64,000 nucleotides of DNA from JAZLFH01 sp045615705. GTDB lineage: Bacteria > Bacillota > Clostridia > UMGS1883. The stretch spans positions 1 through 64,000 of the forward strand of contig JAZLFH010000012.1 of the NCBI GenBank assembly GCA_045615705.1. Reading direction: 5' to 3'. The first letter of the stretch is position 1; each line of letters starts with the position of its first letter. Positions 7,569-17,294 of the stretch are shown here, one piece after another. Under the pieces are notes generated by a model, which was not told the origin of the DNA, did no database searches, and saw nothing but the letters and a program-made list of their open reading frames with translations. The position numbers and the translations under genes were made by a program.

Positions 7569-8186
7569 ATGAGAAACGATAAAGTAGCAATTGCGGTCTT
7601 GGTGTCGGGTGGCGGAACAAACCTCCAAGCACTTATTGACTCTCAGAAAAAAGGAATATTAAAGAGCGGAGAAATTTCGCTTGTTATATCAAATAATGAA
7701 GATGCCTATGCCCTGAAAAGGGCAAAGGATAATAATATTAAATCTGCCATAATAACAAAAAAAGAATTCGGGACGCGTGAAAACATAGAAAAAGAGATAA
7801 TAAAAGTTATTGAGAATGAAAATATTGACTTAATAATTTTGGCAGGATTTATGACTATTCTTTCAAAGGACTTTACAAAGAAATTTGAAAAAAGGATTTT
7901 AAATGTACATCCTTCTCTTATTCCGTCATTTTGCGGAGAGGGATACTTCGGACTCCGTGTACACGAAGAAGCACTGAAAAAGGGAGTAAAGGTTACCGGT
8001 GCAACCGTGCATTTTGTAAATGAAATTCCGGACGGCGGAGAAATCATTATGCAAAAAGCTGTAAAAGTATTAGATAACGACACGCCAAAAACTCTTCAAA
8101 AAAGGGTTATGCGTATTGCCGAGTGGAAGATACTCCCGATGTCGGCAGAAATGATTTCACAAAAAATTATTGCGAAGGAGATATAA
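7569..8186 (+). CDS. purN: phosphoribosylglycinamide formyltransferase
   Basis: 205 residues. I take the ATG at 7569 because the AGGAG ribosome-binding site overlaps the earlier in-frame ATG at 7554. It transfers a formyl group from 10-formyl-THF to GAR. Seen: VSGGGTNLQALI, the NVHPSLIPSF catalytic region, and GATVHFV followed by DGGEII with the conserved Asp. A 107-bp gap with no clear promoter separates it from purM; purO follows 2 bp downstream. Confidence 0.96.
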   Translation: MRNDKVAIAVLVSGGGTNLQALIDSQKKGILKSGEISLVISNNEDAYALKRAKDNNIKSAIITKKEFGTRENIEKEIIKVIENENIDLIILAGFMTILSKDFTKKFEKRILNVHPSLIPSFCGEGYFGLRVHEEALKKGVKVTGATVHFVNEIPDGGEIIMQKAVKVLDNDTPKTLQKRVMRIAEWKILPMSAEMISQKIIAKEI

Positions 8187-8188
8187 AA

Positions 8189-8908
8189 ATGAATGTTTAT
8201 AAGACAGACAAAATCGAAGAACTCATTTTGGGAAATTCCTATGTCGGCAGAGGTATTGTAATAGGAAAAACCAAAGACGGAAAGAATGCGTGCAGTGCTT
8301 ATTTTATTATGGGACGCTCTCAAAACAGCCGTAACAGAGTGTTTTTAGAGAAAAACGGTGAGGTTTTTACAGAGCCTTTTGATGCTTCAAAGGTGGAAGA
8401 CCCAAGCCTTATAATTTACAGTGCAATAAGAAAATTTGAGAACAAATTAATCGTTACAAACGGCAATCAGACCGACACGATTTATGATTTCATAAAGGAA
8501 AACAAGACTTTTAAAGAAGCACTTGAAACGAGAGAGTTTGAACCGGATGCACCCAATTTCACACCAAGAATCAGCGGTATATTAGAGTTTAAGAATAACG
8601 ATTTTACATACGAAATGAGCATACTTAAAAGTGCGGATGAAGTAGGAAGTGCCTGCAATCGCTACACATTTTCCTACACTCCGTTAAACGGAGTGGGACA
8701 CTTTATTCATACATATATAGGGGACGGGAATCCGCTTCCGACATTTATGGGCGAACCCGAAAGAGTTGAAATCGGAAACGACATTGACGAGTTTACAAAC
8801 ACTCTTTGGGACGCACTTGACCACGAAAACAGAATTTCACTTTATGTCAGATACACAAACCTTGAAACAGGAAAAGAAGAAAACAGGCTTATAAATCTTA
8901 ATAAGTGA
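8189..8908 (+). CDS. purO: IMP cyclohydrolase, stand-alone archaeal-type (PurO family)
   Basis: 239 residues; the ATG at 8189 has AAGGAG 8 bp upstream. The GRGIVIGK and AYFIMGRSQNSRNRVF motifs match the IMP_cyclohyd (PurO) family, which catalyses the last step, FAICAR to IMP. Most bacteria carry this activity as the N-terminal domain of bifunctional PurH. Here that domain is absent from the next gene, and this unrelated enzyme fills the gap. Confidence 0.9.
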   Translation: MNVYKTDKIEELILGNSYVGRGIVIGKTKDGKNACSAYFIMGRSQNSRNRVFLEKNGEVFTEPFDASKVEDPSLIIYSAIRKFENKLIVTNGNQTDTIYDFIKENKTFKEALETREFEPDAPNFTPRISGILEFKNNDFTYEMSILKSADEVGSACNRYTFSYTPLNGVGHFIHTYIGDGNPLPTFMGEPERVEIGNDIDEFTNTLWDALDHENRISLYVRYTNLETGKEENRLINLNK

Positions 8909-8918
8909 GGAAAATGAA

Positions 8919-10103
8919 ATGAAAGAATTTGAATTAAAATACGGTTGTAACCCAAACCAAAAGCCTTCAAAAATTTTTATGCAAAATGGCAGTGACCTAC
9001 CCATTGAAATCTTAAACGGCAGACCGGGTTTTATAAACTTTTTGGATGCGTTTAATTCCTGGCAACTTGTAAAGGAATTAAAAGAGGCAACAGGACTTTG
9101 TGCGGTTACATCTTTTAAGCATGTAAGCCCCACATCGGCAGCGGTAGGATTACCGCTTTCGGATAAACTTAAAAGAGCCTGCTTCGTTGACGATATAAAA
9201 GACCTTGATAAATCACCTCTTGCCTGTGCTTATGCAAGAGCGAGAGGAACCGACAGAATGTGCTCGTTCGGAGATTGGGTAGCACTTTCCGATACTTGTG
9301 ATGAAATCACCGCAAGCATGATTAAAAGAGAGGTTTCGGACGGTGTCATTGCACCGGGATATACGGATAAGGCACTTGAAATCTTAAAAACAAAGAGAAA
9401 CGGCAACTATAACATCGTAAAAATTGACGAAAATTATGTACCCGAAGAAATTGAGCATAAAGATGTTTTCGGAATTACATTTGAGCAGGGCAGAAACAAT
9501 TTTAAGATAAACAAAGAACTTTTGGAAAATGTCGTTACAAAGAATAAGACTCTTCCCGAATCCGCAATAAGAGACCTTATTATTTCTCTTATAACACTTA
9601 AATACACACAGTCAAATTCAGTTTGTTTTGCCTATGACGGACAAGCAATCGGTGTGGGTGCGGGACAACAGTCAAGAATTCACTGTACCCGATTAGCGGG
9701 AAGCAAGGCGGATACTTGGTTTTTGCGTCAGTGCGACAAGGTTTTAAACCTTCCGTTTAAAGAAGACATTAAAAGAGCGGACAGAGATAATGTAATTGAC
9801 GGTTATATTAATAAAAACGAGGAAGATGTATGTCAAGACGGCGTTTGGCAGAAGTTCTTTACTTCCCGTCCGGAACCTCTTACAGAGGAAGAAGCGAAAG
9901 CCTATCTTTCGACCATTGACGGCGTTTCGCTCGGTTCTGACGCATTTTTCCCGTTTTCGGACAACATTGAAAGGGCTAAGAGAAGCGGTGTAAAATATGT
10001 CGCAGAACCCGGTGGCTCCATAAGAGACGATTTGGTAATTGAATGTGCTGATAAATACGGTATGGCAATGGCGTTTACGGGTATGCGTCTTTTCCATCAT
10101 TAA
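8919..10103 (+). CDS. purH: AICAR formyltransferase, stand-alone (PurH C-terminal domain type)
   Basis: 394 residues, ATG with GAGG 8 bp upstream. It formylates AICAR to FAICAR with 10-formyl-THF. Seen: the LKYGCNPNQKP start, the TSFKHVSPTSAAVG motif carrying the Lys-His pair of the transformylase, GQQSRIHCTRLAG and DAFFPFSDNIERA. It lacks the MGS-like IMP cyclohydrolase domain; purO supplies that step. Its substrate AICAR (ZMP) is the ligand of the upstream riboswitch. Confidence 0.95.
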   Translation: MKEFELKYGCNPNQKPSKIFMQNGSDLPIEILNGRPGFINFLDAFNSWQLVKELKEATGLCAVTSFKHVSPTSAAVGLPLSDKLKRACFVDDIKDLDKSPLACAYARARGTDRMCSFGDWVALSDTCDEITASMIKREVSDGVIAPGYTDKALEILKTKRNGNYNIVKIDENYVPEEIEHKDVFGITFEQGRNNFKINKELLENVVTKNKTLPESAIRDLIISLITLKYTQSNSVCFAYDGQAIGVGAGQQSRIHCTRLAGSKADTWFLRQCDKVLNLPFKEDIKRADRDNVIDGYINKNEEDVCQDGVWQKFFTSRPEPLTEEEAKAYLSTIDGVSLGSDAFFPFSDNIERAKRSGVKYVAEPGGSIRDDLVIECADKYGMAMAFTGMRLFHH

Positions 10104-10115
10104 TGGGTGATATTT

Positions 10116-11390
10116 ATGAAACTGCTTGTTGTAGGAAGTGGCGGCAGAGAACACGCCATGATAAAAAAGTTAAAAGAGAATAAGAGTGTTGACAAAATTT
10201 TTGCAGTCCCCGGCAACGGCGGGATGAAAGATGATGCGGAGTGCGTGCAAATTTCGGCTACCGACATTGAAAAAATAGTCGATTTTGCAGTTAAAAACGA
10301 AATCGACTATGCTGTCGTTGCTCCCGATGACCCACTTGTTTTGGGCTTGGTTGATGCATTGGAGGAAAAAAACATTCCTTCATTCGGTCCCAAAAAAGAT
10401 GCTGCCATAATTGAGGGGAGTAAGATTTTTTCAAAAAATCTCATGAAAAAATATAATATCCCGACTGCCGAATACGAGGTTTTTGAAGATGTAAAAAAAG
10501 CACTTGATTATGTAAAAGAATGCAAAATTCCTACCGTTATCAAGGCGGACGGATTAGCACTCGGCAAGGGAGTAATTATCGCACAGACAAGGCAGGAAGC
10601 GGAAAATGCGATAAATGAAATGATGAACGACAAAAAATTCGGAAAAAGCGGTGAAAAAATCGTTATTGAAGAATTCTTGGAAGGCCCGGAAGTGTCCGTG
10701 CTTGCTTTTACTGACGGAAAAACTATTGTGCCTATGGTTTCATCAATGGACCACAAAAGAGCAGGAGATGACGACACGGGTTTAAATACCGGCGGTATGG
10801 GAACGGTTGCACCAAATCCGTACTACACGGAAAAAATTCAAAAAGAGTGTATGGAAAAAATCTTTATTCCCACAATGAACGCCATGAATAAAGAGGGAAG
10901 AACATTTAAAGGTTGCCTTTATTTCGGACTTATGATAACTTCAAGCGGAGCAAAGGTGATAGAGTATAACTGCCGTTTCGGAGACCCCGAAACTCAGGTT
11001 GTACTTCCTCTTTTAAAAAGCGACCTTTTAACCGTTATGCAGGCAGTTACAAACGAAAAACTTTCAAGCGTGGAAGTAAAAATAAGCACCGAGAGTGCGT
11101 GCTGTGTAATTATGGCGTCAAAGGGATATCCGCAAAGTTACGAAAAAGGATATGAAATTAAAATCCCGAGTGAATTAAAAGACTTTGTTTATGTAGCGGG
11201 AGCAAGAGAAGAAGAAGGAAAACTTCTCACAAACGGCGGAAGAGTTTTGGGCGTAACATCAACGGCGGACAGTTTAAAAGATGCGATAAAACTTTCGTAT
11301 GAAAGAGTTAAAAAAATATCTTTCGATAATGCGTATTACCGCAGTGATATAGGAAAGAGAGCCTTAGAGGCAAAGGAGCCGATTAAATGA
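10116..11390 (+). CDS. purD: phosphoribosylamine-glycine ligase
   Basis: 424 residues. An in-frame GTG lies 9 bp upstream, but the ATG gives the usual MKLLVVGSGGREHA start. This ATP-grasp enzyme joins phosphoribosylamine and glycine. Seen: the glycine-rich start, KADGLALGKGV, and the metal-binding EYNCRFGDPE near the end. The stop overlaps the purL start (ATGA), which suggests translational coupling. Confidence 0.97.
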   Translation: MKLLVVGSGGREHAMIKKLKENKSVDKIFAVPGNGGMKDDAECVQISATDIEKIVDFAVKNEIDYAVVAPDDPLVLGLVDALEEKNIPSFGPKKDAAIIEGSKIFSKNLMKKYNIPTAEYEVFEDVKKALDYVKECKIPTVIKADGLALGKGVIIAQTRQEAENAINEMMNDKKFGKSGEKIVIEEFLEGPEVSVLAFTDGKTIVPMVSSMDHKRAGDDDTGLNTGGMGTVAPNPYYTEKIQKECMEKIFIPTMNAMNKEGRTFKGCLYFGLMITSSGAKVIEYNCRFGDPETQVVLPLLKSDLLTVMQAVTNEKLSSVEVKISTESACCVIMASKGYPQSYEKGYEIKIPSELKDFVYVAGAREEEGKLLTNGGRVLGVTSTADSLKDAIKLSYERVKKISFDNAYYRSDIGKRALEAKEPIK

Positions 11391-14300
11391 TTTACAGAGT
11401 ATTTGCAGAAAAAAAGAAAGAACTTGCACACGAAGCAAAATCACTGCTTTTTGAGGCAAGAAATCTTTTGGGAATAAAAAGCCTTACCGATGTCAGAATT
11501 TTTAACAGATATGATGTAGAGGGCATATCAAAAGAACTTTTTGAAAAAGCAAAGAAAAATGTTTTCTCAGAACCTCAGCTTGACATCGTAACAGATTCTG
11601 TTGATATAAATGATGCATATCTTTTTGCGGTTGAATATCTGCCCGGACAGTTTGACCAAAGGGCTGATTCCGCATCTCAATGCATACAGATTATGTCGTG
11701 TGCTGCTCGTCCCACAATCCGCAGTGCAAAGGTATATGCACTTTACGGAAATCTTTGCGATAAAGAAATAGAAAAGATTAAAAAGTATGTTATAAATCCC
11801 GTTGAAGCAAGAGAAGCAGACCTGAAAATGCCTGATACCTTGGACATTAAATACAATGTTCCCAAAGAAGTTATGACACTTGACGGATTTATAAATCTTG
11901 ACGATAACGGAATAGACAATTTTTTAAAAGACTATTCTTTGGCAATGGATTCTAACGATTTAAAGTTTTGCAGGGACTATTTTAAAAGCGAAAACAGAAA
12001 TCCCACAATTACGGAAATCAGAATGATAGACACTTATTGGTCAGACCATTGCAGACACACGACATTTTTGACAGTTATAGACAGCGTTAAATTTGAAGAC
12101 GAACTTTTACAAAATGCGTATAATGAGTATTTAAAGACAAGAGAAGAAGTCGGCGATAAAAAGAAAATTTGCCTGATGGACTTGGCAACCGTTGCGGTAA
12201 AATACTTAAAAAAAGAAGGAAAACTTCAAAAACTTGATGAAAGCGAAGAAATCAACGCCTGTACAGTTAAAATTGATGTAGAAGTTGACGGTAAAGAAGA
12301 AAAATGGCTTCTTTTATTTAAAAATGAAACGCACAACCACCCGACAGAAATTGAGCCTTTCGGCGGTGCGGCAACCTGTATAGGCGGAGCAATTCGTGAT
12401 CCCCTCTCCGGAAGAGCGTATGTATACGGTGCAATGCGTGTAACGGGAGCGGGAGACCCTTTAAAGCCTATTGACGAAACAATCGAAGGAAAACTCCCTC
12501 AGAGAAAAATCGTTACAACTGCGGCATCGGGATATTCTTCGTACGGAAATCAGATAGGTATTGCAACGGGAATAGTAGATGAAATTTACCACAGCGGATA
12601 TTGTGCCAAAAGAATGGAAATCGGTGCGGTTATTGCGGCGGCACCGTGCGAAAATGTAAGAAGGGAAGTTCCTTCTCCCGGAGATGTGGTTTTCTTGTTG
12701 GGCGGAGCGACAGGCAGAGACGGGTGCGGCGGAGCGACAGGCTCATCAAAATCGCACACATCAAAATCGCTTGAAACTTGCGGTGCGGAAGTACAAAAAG
12801 GAAACGCACCCGAAGAAAGAAAACTTCAAAGATTATTCAGAAACAAAACTGCTTGCCAAATGATAAAGCGGTGCAACGATTTTGGTGCCGGCGGTGTATC
12901 GGTAGCAATCGGCGAACTTGCAGACGGTCTTGTGATTGACCTTGACAAAGTACCTAAAAAATACGAAGGTTTGGACGGAACGGAACTCGCAATTTCGGAG
13001 AGCCAAGAGCGTATGGCGGTAGTTGTTGAGGATAAAAACAAGGAAAAATTCTTGGAGTTGGCAAATAGCGAAAACTTGTCGGCGTGTATCGTTGCAAAGG
13101 TTACAAAAGAACCTCGCCTTGTTATGAATTGGAACGGCAAGAAAATTGTTGATATAAGCCGTGAGTTTTTAAATTCAAACGGAGCGGATAAGCATATAGA
13201 TGCAGTGGCAGAAAAACCGCTTCCGATAGAAAAGGAAGTAAACGGCGGATTTTTAAAGAATTACAGTGAATTAGCCGAGGATTTAAATATTTGCTCTAAA
13301 AGAGGGTTGAGTGAAAGATTTGATTCTACAATAGGTGCAGGAACTGTTCTTATGCCGTTTGGCGGAAAAAATCAATTAACGCCCATTCAAGCGATGGTGC
13401 AAAAAATTTCCGTTGAGAAAAAGCACACCGATACGGTATCTCTTATGTCATTCGGATTTAACCCGTTTATTTCGGAAAAAAGTCCGTACCACGGTGCATA
13501 TCTGGCGGTTGTTGAGTCTGTGTGCAAACTGATTGCAACAGGTGCGGATTTTAAAGATGTTTATTTGACTTTCCAGGAATACTTTGAACATCTCGGCAAA
13601 AACGCCAAGAGTTGGGGCAAACCTCTTTCGGCACTTTTGGGTGCTTTTATGGCACAGAAGGAACTTCAAATAGCATCAATCGGCGGAAAAGACTCAATGA
13701 GCGGTTCGTTTGAGGATTTACATGTACCGCCGACACTTGTTTCCTTTGCGGTAACCACATCAAAGACGGACAGAATTGTTTCTAACGAGTTTAAAAAGGC
13801 GAAAAATAAGGTTTATCTTATAAAGCCGGAGTATAAAAACTCAATTCCAAAAACACAATCGCTTTTAAAAGTGTTTGAAAAGGTTTCCAAACTTTTAAAA
13901 GATAATAAGGCACTCTCCTGCTATACCCTCGGTATGGGCGGAATTGCGGAAGCCGTTATGAAGATGTGCTTCGGCAACGGATTCGGGTTTAAATTTAATG
14001 AAGAACTTGACGAAAAAACACTTTTCTCCTACCTTTACGGCGGGTTTGTTGTGGAAACTGACGGAAGCGAAGAGATAGGCACATATATCGGCGAAATAAC
14101 GGAAAATAAAGAATTTGTAAAAGGAAACGAAAAAATTTCCTATGACGAACTTCTGGAAAAATACGAGGGCAAACTTGAAAGTGTATATTCTTCTAACATT
14201 AAAAATGCAGGGAAAGAGCCAAAGACTTATTCGTATTTTTCAAAAGAGAAAAAATCCGCCGTCATTAAATGTGCAAAGCCAAAAGTTTTGATTCCGGTAT

Positions 14301-15073
14301 TTCCGGGTACGAACTGTGAATTTGACAGTGCAAAGGCAGTTACGGACGCGGGCGGAGATGCGGAGATATTTGTAATAAACAACCTGACTCCCGAAGGTGT
14401 TTTACGAAGCACGGAAAAATTTGCCGAGTTATTGAAAAATTCTCAGATTGTGTTTATCCCCGGCGGATTTTCGGGCGGTGATGAACCGGACGGAAGCGGA
14501 AAGTTTATTACGGCATTTTTCAGAAATGAAATAATTAAAGAAGAAGTTTCAAACCTTTTGGATAAAAGGGACGGACTTATGTGCGGTATCTGTAACGGAT
14601 TTCAGGCACTTATAAAACTCGGATTGGTGCCATACGGAAAGATAACGGATACCGATGAAAATTCTCCCACTCTTACATTTAACACAATAGGCAGACACCA
14701 GTCGAGAATTGTAAGAACCAGAATTGCATCAAATAAATCTCCGTGGCTTTCAAATGTAAATGTGGGCGATATAATAAATGTTCCCATTTCACACGGCGAA
14801 GGACGGTTTTTGGCAAGTGAAAAAGTTATTGCAGAACTCGAAAAAAACGGTCAGATTGCAACTCAGTATGTCGATTTAGAAGGTAAAGCAACAACTGATA
14901 TTCACTTTAATCCAAACGACTCGCTCTGTGCCATTGAGGGTATTTTGTCACCGGACGGCAGAGTTTTCGGAAAGATGGGACACAGCGAAAGAATAGGAAG
15001 CGGACTTTATAAAAATGTCTGCGGTAACTACGATATTAAAATGTTTAAATCGGCAATAGAATATTTTAAATGA
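11387..15073 (+). CDS. purL: phosphoribosylformylglycinamidine synthase, single-chain
   Basis: 1228 residues, fusing the synthetase domains with a C-terminal class I glutamine amidotransferase. Thus no separate PurQ or PurS is needed. Seen: YWSDHCRHTTF in the linker/N-terminal region, NETHNHPTEIEPFGGAATC in the first synthetase half, a second PurM-like half (GGKDSMSG), and CGICNGFQ with the nucleophile Cys near residue 1069. It converts FGAR to FGAM with ATP and glutamine. Last gene of the operon, followed by a bidirectional hairpin. Confidence 0.96.
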   Translation: MIYRVFAEKKKELAHEAKSLLFEARNLLGIKSLTDVRIFNRYDVEGISKELFEKAKKNVFSEPQLDIVTDSVDINDAYLFAVEYLPGQFDQRADSASQCIQIMSCAARPTIRSAKVYALYGNLCDKEIEKIKKYVINPVEAREADLKMPDTLDIKYNVPKEVMTLDGFINLDDNGIDNFLKDYSLAMDSNDLKFCRDYFKSENRNPTITEIRMIDTYWSDHCRHTTFLTVIDSVKFEDELLQNAYNEYLKTREEVGDKKKICLMDLATVAVKYLKKEGKLQKLDESEEINACTVKIDVEVDGKEEKWLLLFKNETHNHPTEIEPFGGAATCIGGAIRDPLSGRAYVYGAMRVTGAGDPLKPIDETIEGKLPQRKIVTTAASGYSSYGNQIGIATGIVDEIYHSGYCAKRMEIGAVIAAAPCENVRREVPSPGDVVFLLGGATGRDGCGGATGSSKSHTSKSLETCGAEVQKGNAPEERKLQRLFRNKTACQMIKRCNDFGAGGVSVAIGELADGLVIDLDKVPKKYEGLDGTELAISESQERMAVVVEDKNKEKFLELANSENLSACIVAKVTKEPRLVMNWNGKKIVDISREFLNSNGADKHIDAVAEKPLPIEKEVNGGFLKNYSELAEDLNICSKRGLSERFDSTIGAGTVLMPFGGKNQLTPIQAMVQKISVEKKHTDTVSLMSFGFNPFISEKSPYHGAYLAVVESVCKLIATGADFKDVYLTFQEYFEHLGKNAKSWGKPLSALLGAFMAQKELQIASIGGKDSMSGSFEDLHVPPTLVSFAVTTSKTDRIVSNEFKKAKNKVYLIKPEYKNSIPKTQSLLKVFEKVSKLLKDNKALSCYTLGMGGIAEAVMKMCFGNGFGFKFNEELDEKTLFSYLYGGFVVETDGSEEIGTYIGEITENKEFVKGNEKISYDELLEKYEGKLESVYSSNIKNAGKEPKTYSYFSKEKKSAVIKCAKPKVLIPVFPGTNCEFDSAKAVTDAGGDAEIFVINNLTPEGVLRSTEKFAELLKNSQIVFIPGGFSGGDEPDGSGKFITAFFRNEIIKEEVSNLLDKRDGLMCGICNGFQALIKLGLVPYGKITDTDENSPTLTFNTIGRHQSRIVRTRIASNKSPWLSNVNVGDIINVPISHGEGRFLASEKVIAELEKNGQIATQYVDLEGKATTDIHFNPNDSLCAIEGILSPDGRVFGKMGHSERIGSGLYKNVCGNYDIKMFKSAIEYFK

Positions 15074-15125
15074 CACTATAAACTAACCGACCGCATAAAA
15101 AGTAAAAAAAGATAAAAAAAGTAAT

Positions 15126-15160
15126 ATGCACCCCGAAAGCGTGTGACTTTTGGGGTGCAT
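15126..15160. terminator. hairpin shared by purL and nrdR
   Basis: ATGCACCCC (15126-15134) pairs with GGGGTGCAT (15152-15160). A-rich and T-rich stretches lie on both sides, so it can serve both convergent units. Confidence 0.7.
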
Positions 15161-15176
15161 ATCATTTACAGTTTTT

Positions 15177-15632
15177 TTATTTTTTATCCAACAATTTATT
15201 TACCTCTGCCAAGAAAGTGGTAATATCTTTAAATTGCCGATAGACCGAAGCAAACCTTACATAAGCGACTTCGTCAATTTCTTTTAACCCGTCCATAATG
15301 CGTTCTCCGATATCACTTGAAGTTACTTCACGCTCTAAGGAATTTTGAAGGTCGGATTCAATTTTATCAACGAGTTCAACCATTTTTTCTGTCGGAACAG
15401 GTCTTTTTTCGCACGCCTTAATAATTCCCGAAAGGACTTTATCACGGTCAAAAAGTTGTCTTGATTTATCCTTTTTTATAACGATAATCGGAAGTGTTTC
15501 AACCTTTTCGTATGTCGTAAATCTTTTCTGGCAACTTATACACTCCCGGCGTCTTCTTATTGCAGTCCCTTCATCTGTGGGACGGGAATCAATGACCTTA
15601 CTGTCTTCGTGGCTGCAAAACGGACAACGCAT
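15177..15632 (-). CDS. nrdR: transcriptional repressor NrdR
   Basis: 151 residues, standard length. The N-terminal zinc ribbon (CPFC...CISC) binds NrdR boxes before ribonucleotide reductase genes, and the ATP-cone domain (about 50-140) senses ATP/dATP. The RRRRECISC motif is typical. The gene lies last in a minus-strand unit with rpiB, tsaB and tsaE. Confidence 0.97.
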   Translation of the reverse strand: MRCPFCSHEDSKVIDSRPTDEGTAIRRRRECISCQKRFTTYEKVETLPIIVIKKDKSRQLFDRDKVLSGIIKACEKRPVPTEKMVELVDKIESDLQNSLEREVTSSDIGERIMDGLKEIDEVAYVRFASVYRQFKDITTFLAEVNKLLDKK

Positions 15633-15643
15633 ATAATTCCTCC

Positions 15644-16072
15644 TTATAACTCAATCTTATTTACTCGGCGTTCATGACGGCCTCCGCCGAATTCTGCTTC
15701 CAAATAAGCATCAATGATTTTTTGAGCAGTTTCATCGGAAGTGGTTCTTCCGCCGAGTGCAATCATATTTGCATTGTTATGCTCCTTTGCAAGATGCCCC
15801 ATTTCGGGTGTGAAGCAAAGAGCACATCTGATACCCTTAACTTTGTTTGCGGAAATGGAAATCCCGATACCCGTACCGCAAACTACTATTGCAAAATCGC
15901 ATTTTTTGTCAATCACATAGTTAGCTGCAAGATGCCCGAAGTCGGGATAATCACAACTTTCTTCGGAATCGGTGCCGAGGTCAATCATTTCATGCCCCTT
16001 ATCTTTTAAGTATTTTTTCAAGTTTTCCTTTAACAAAAATCCGCCGTGGTCGGAAGCAATCGCTATTTTCAT
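15644..16072 (-). CDS. rpiB: ribose-5-phosphate isomerase B
   Basis: 142 residues. It interconverts ribose 5-phosphate and ribulose 5-phosphate in the pentose phosphate pathway. Seen: IASDHGG at the N-terminus, the VCGTGIGISISANK anion-hole motif with its catalytic Cys, and NNANMIALGGR. The start overlaps the tsaB stop by 4 bp, indicating coupling. Confidence 0.96.
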   Translation of the reverse strand: MKIAIASDHGGFLLKENLKKYLKDKGHEMIDLGTDSEESCDYPDFGHLAANYVIDKKCDFAIVVCGTGIGISISANKVKGIRCALCFTPEMGHLAKEHNNANMIALGGRTTSDETAQKIIDAYLEAEFGGGRHERRVNKIEL

Positions 16073-16761
16073 AATTCATTCTCCTTATTGTGTTTTAAAG
16101 CATATTCCCTCTCTGCCTGAGAAAGGCGAAGATATGTTATACCAAGACTTTGAGCATCGGTGAAATTGTTTTCATCTCTTGCACACAAACACACGGATGA
16201 TGCTCTTTGAAGCCGAAGATTTTCGGGAGTTATTATAACTTTACGGTTAGTTTTTAAAATATCAATGTATGAATCAACTCCATCGCCGACAAAAATTGTT
16301 TCTTCCGAAAGGCCGTTTAAAACATCTTCCAACAAAACGGCACAAGGCTCTTTAACCGTTTCCGCTTTTCCGCCCGCAAACTTGTATATTCCACAGTAGA
16401 CTTCGCCTCGTCTTGCGTCCATAATGGCACAAACCGGCTTGGTTGATGTGATGACATTATAAGAAAGTGCTTTTAAAGTACAAACACCGCAAACACCTTT
16501 TTTAAGACCGTACGAAAGACCTTTTGCCGTGCCGACTCCTATCCTTAGCCCTGTAAATGAGCCCGGTCCGTTTGAAACGGCTATGGCATCAATATCGGTT
16601 ATATCCAATGATACATTTTTAAGTGCTCTGTCAATCATCGGAAGAAGAGTTTCGGAGTGAGTAAGAGATGATGTAACAGATTCTTCCGCTATAATTTTAT
16701 TATCGCACAAAACGGCAACAGATGCTGTAAGTGCAGACGATTCAATCCCTAATATTTTCAT
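16069..16761 (-). CDS. tsaB: tRNA t6A biosynthesis protein TsaB
   Basis: 230 residues. It partners TsaD and TsaE in making N6-threonylcarbamoyl-adenosine at tRNA position 37. Seen: the ASKHA-fold start LGIESSALTASVAV, the NGPGSFTGLRIG motif and MDARRGEVY. The start lies inside the tsaE 3' end (20-bp overlap). tsaD is not in the window. Confidence 0.95.
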   Translation of the reverse strand: MKILGIESSALTASVAVLCDNKIIAEESVTSSLTHSETLLPMIDRALKNVSLDITDIDAIAVSNGPGSFTGLRIGVGTAKGLSYGLKKGVCGVCTLKALSYNVITSTKPVCAIMDARRGEVYCGIYKFAGGKAETVKEPCAVLLEDVLNGLSEETIFVGDGVDSYIDILKTNRKVIITPENLRLQRASSVCLCARDENNFTDAQSLGITYLRLSQAEREYALKHNKENEL

Positions 16762-17170
16762 TTTTGTAATCCCTTATAATTCTTTCATTCTCGTTTTCAG
16801 TGTATGTTATATAAAGATAAATTGCATCTTTCGGCATACATTCGATAAAATTATCAGCCCACTCGATAATTGAAATATCTTTTGAGGTGTATTCATAAAA
16901 ACCGATGTCATAAAGTTCATCGGGGTCGTTTATCCTGTATAAATCAAAGTGCGTTATATTGACAGTGCCTTTGTAGTTGTGCATAATTGTAAAGGTAGGC
17001 GAACTAACGCCGTTTTTCACACCAAAGTATCTTGCAAATCCGCGGGTAAACGCAGTTTTTCCCGCTCCCAAATCACCCATAAGGCATATTGTTTGGGGAG
17101 CATTAACGGTTTTTGCAAAATTAAATGCGAACTCTTCGGTATCCTTAACACTTTCGGATAAAAACTCCAT
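16742..17170 (-). CDS. tsaE: tRNA t6A biosynthesis ATPase TsaE
   Basis: About 142 residues from the ATG at 17170 (MEFLSES); a TTG three codons upstream is an alternative, and the ribosome-binding site GAGG is close to the ATG. Walker A is GDLGAGKTAF; SSPTF and the HFDLYR motif are characteristic. It powers the TsaB-TsaD complex by ATP hydrolysis. First gene of the minus unit. Confidence 0.94.
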   Translation of the reverse strand: MEFLSESVKDTEEFAFNFAKTVNAPQTICLMGDLGAGKTAFTRGFARYFGVKNGVSSPTFTIMHNYKGTVNITHFDLYRINDPDELYDIGFYEYTSKDISIIEWADNFIECMPKDAIYLYITYTENENERIIRDYKNENIRD

Positions 17171-17200
17171 AAACCTCAAATCGCCTCAATTCTTATAACA

Positions 17201-17229
17201 ATTTTAACATATATTGTGTATTTAGGCAA
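17201..17229 (-). promoter_or_regulatory. promoter of tsaE-tsaB-rpiB-nrdR
   Basis: On the minus strand: TTGCCT (17229-17224), 17-bp spacer, TAAAAT (17206-17201). Confidence 0.7.
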
Positions 17230-17247
17230 GAACTTTCACAATATATA

Positions 17248-17276
17248 TTGAAAATTGAAAAAAAAGATGTTATAGT
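17248..17276 (+). promoter_or_regulatory. promoter of the two-component unit
   Basis: TTGAAA at 17248-17253, 17-bp spacer, TATAGT at 17271-17276. It diverges from the tsaE promoter less than 20 bp away, so the two could interfere or share control. Confidence 0.75.
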
Positions 17277-17294
17277 ATATTTGAGGTGCTTTAA

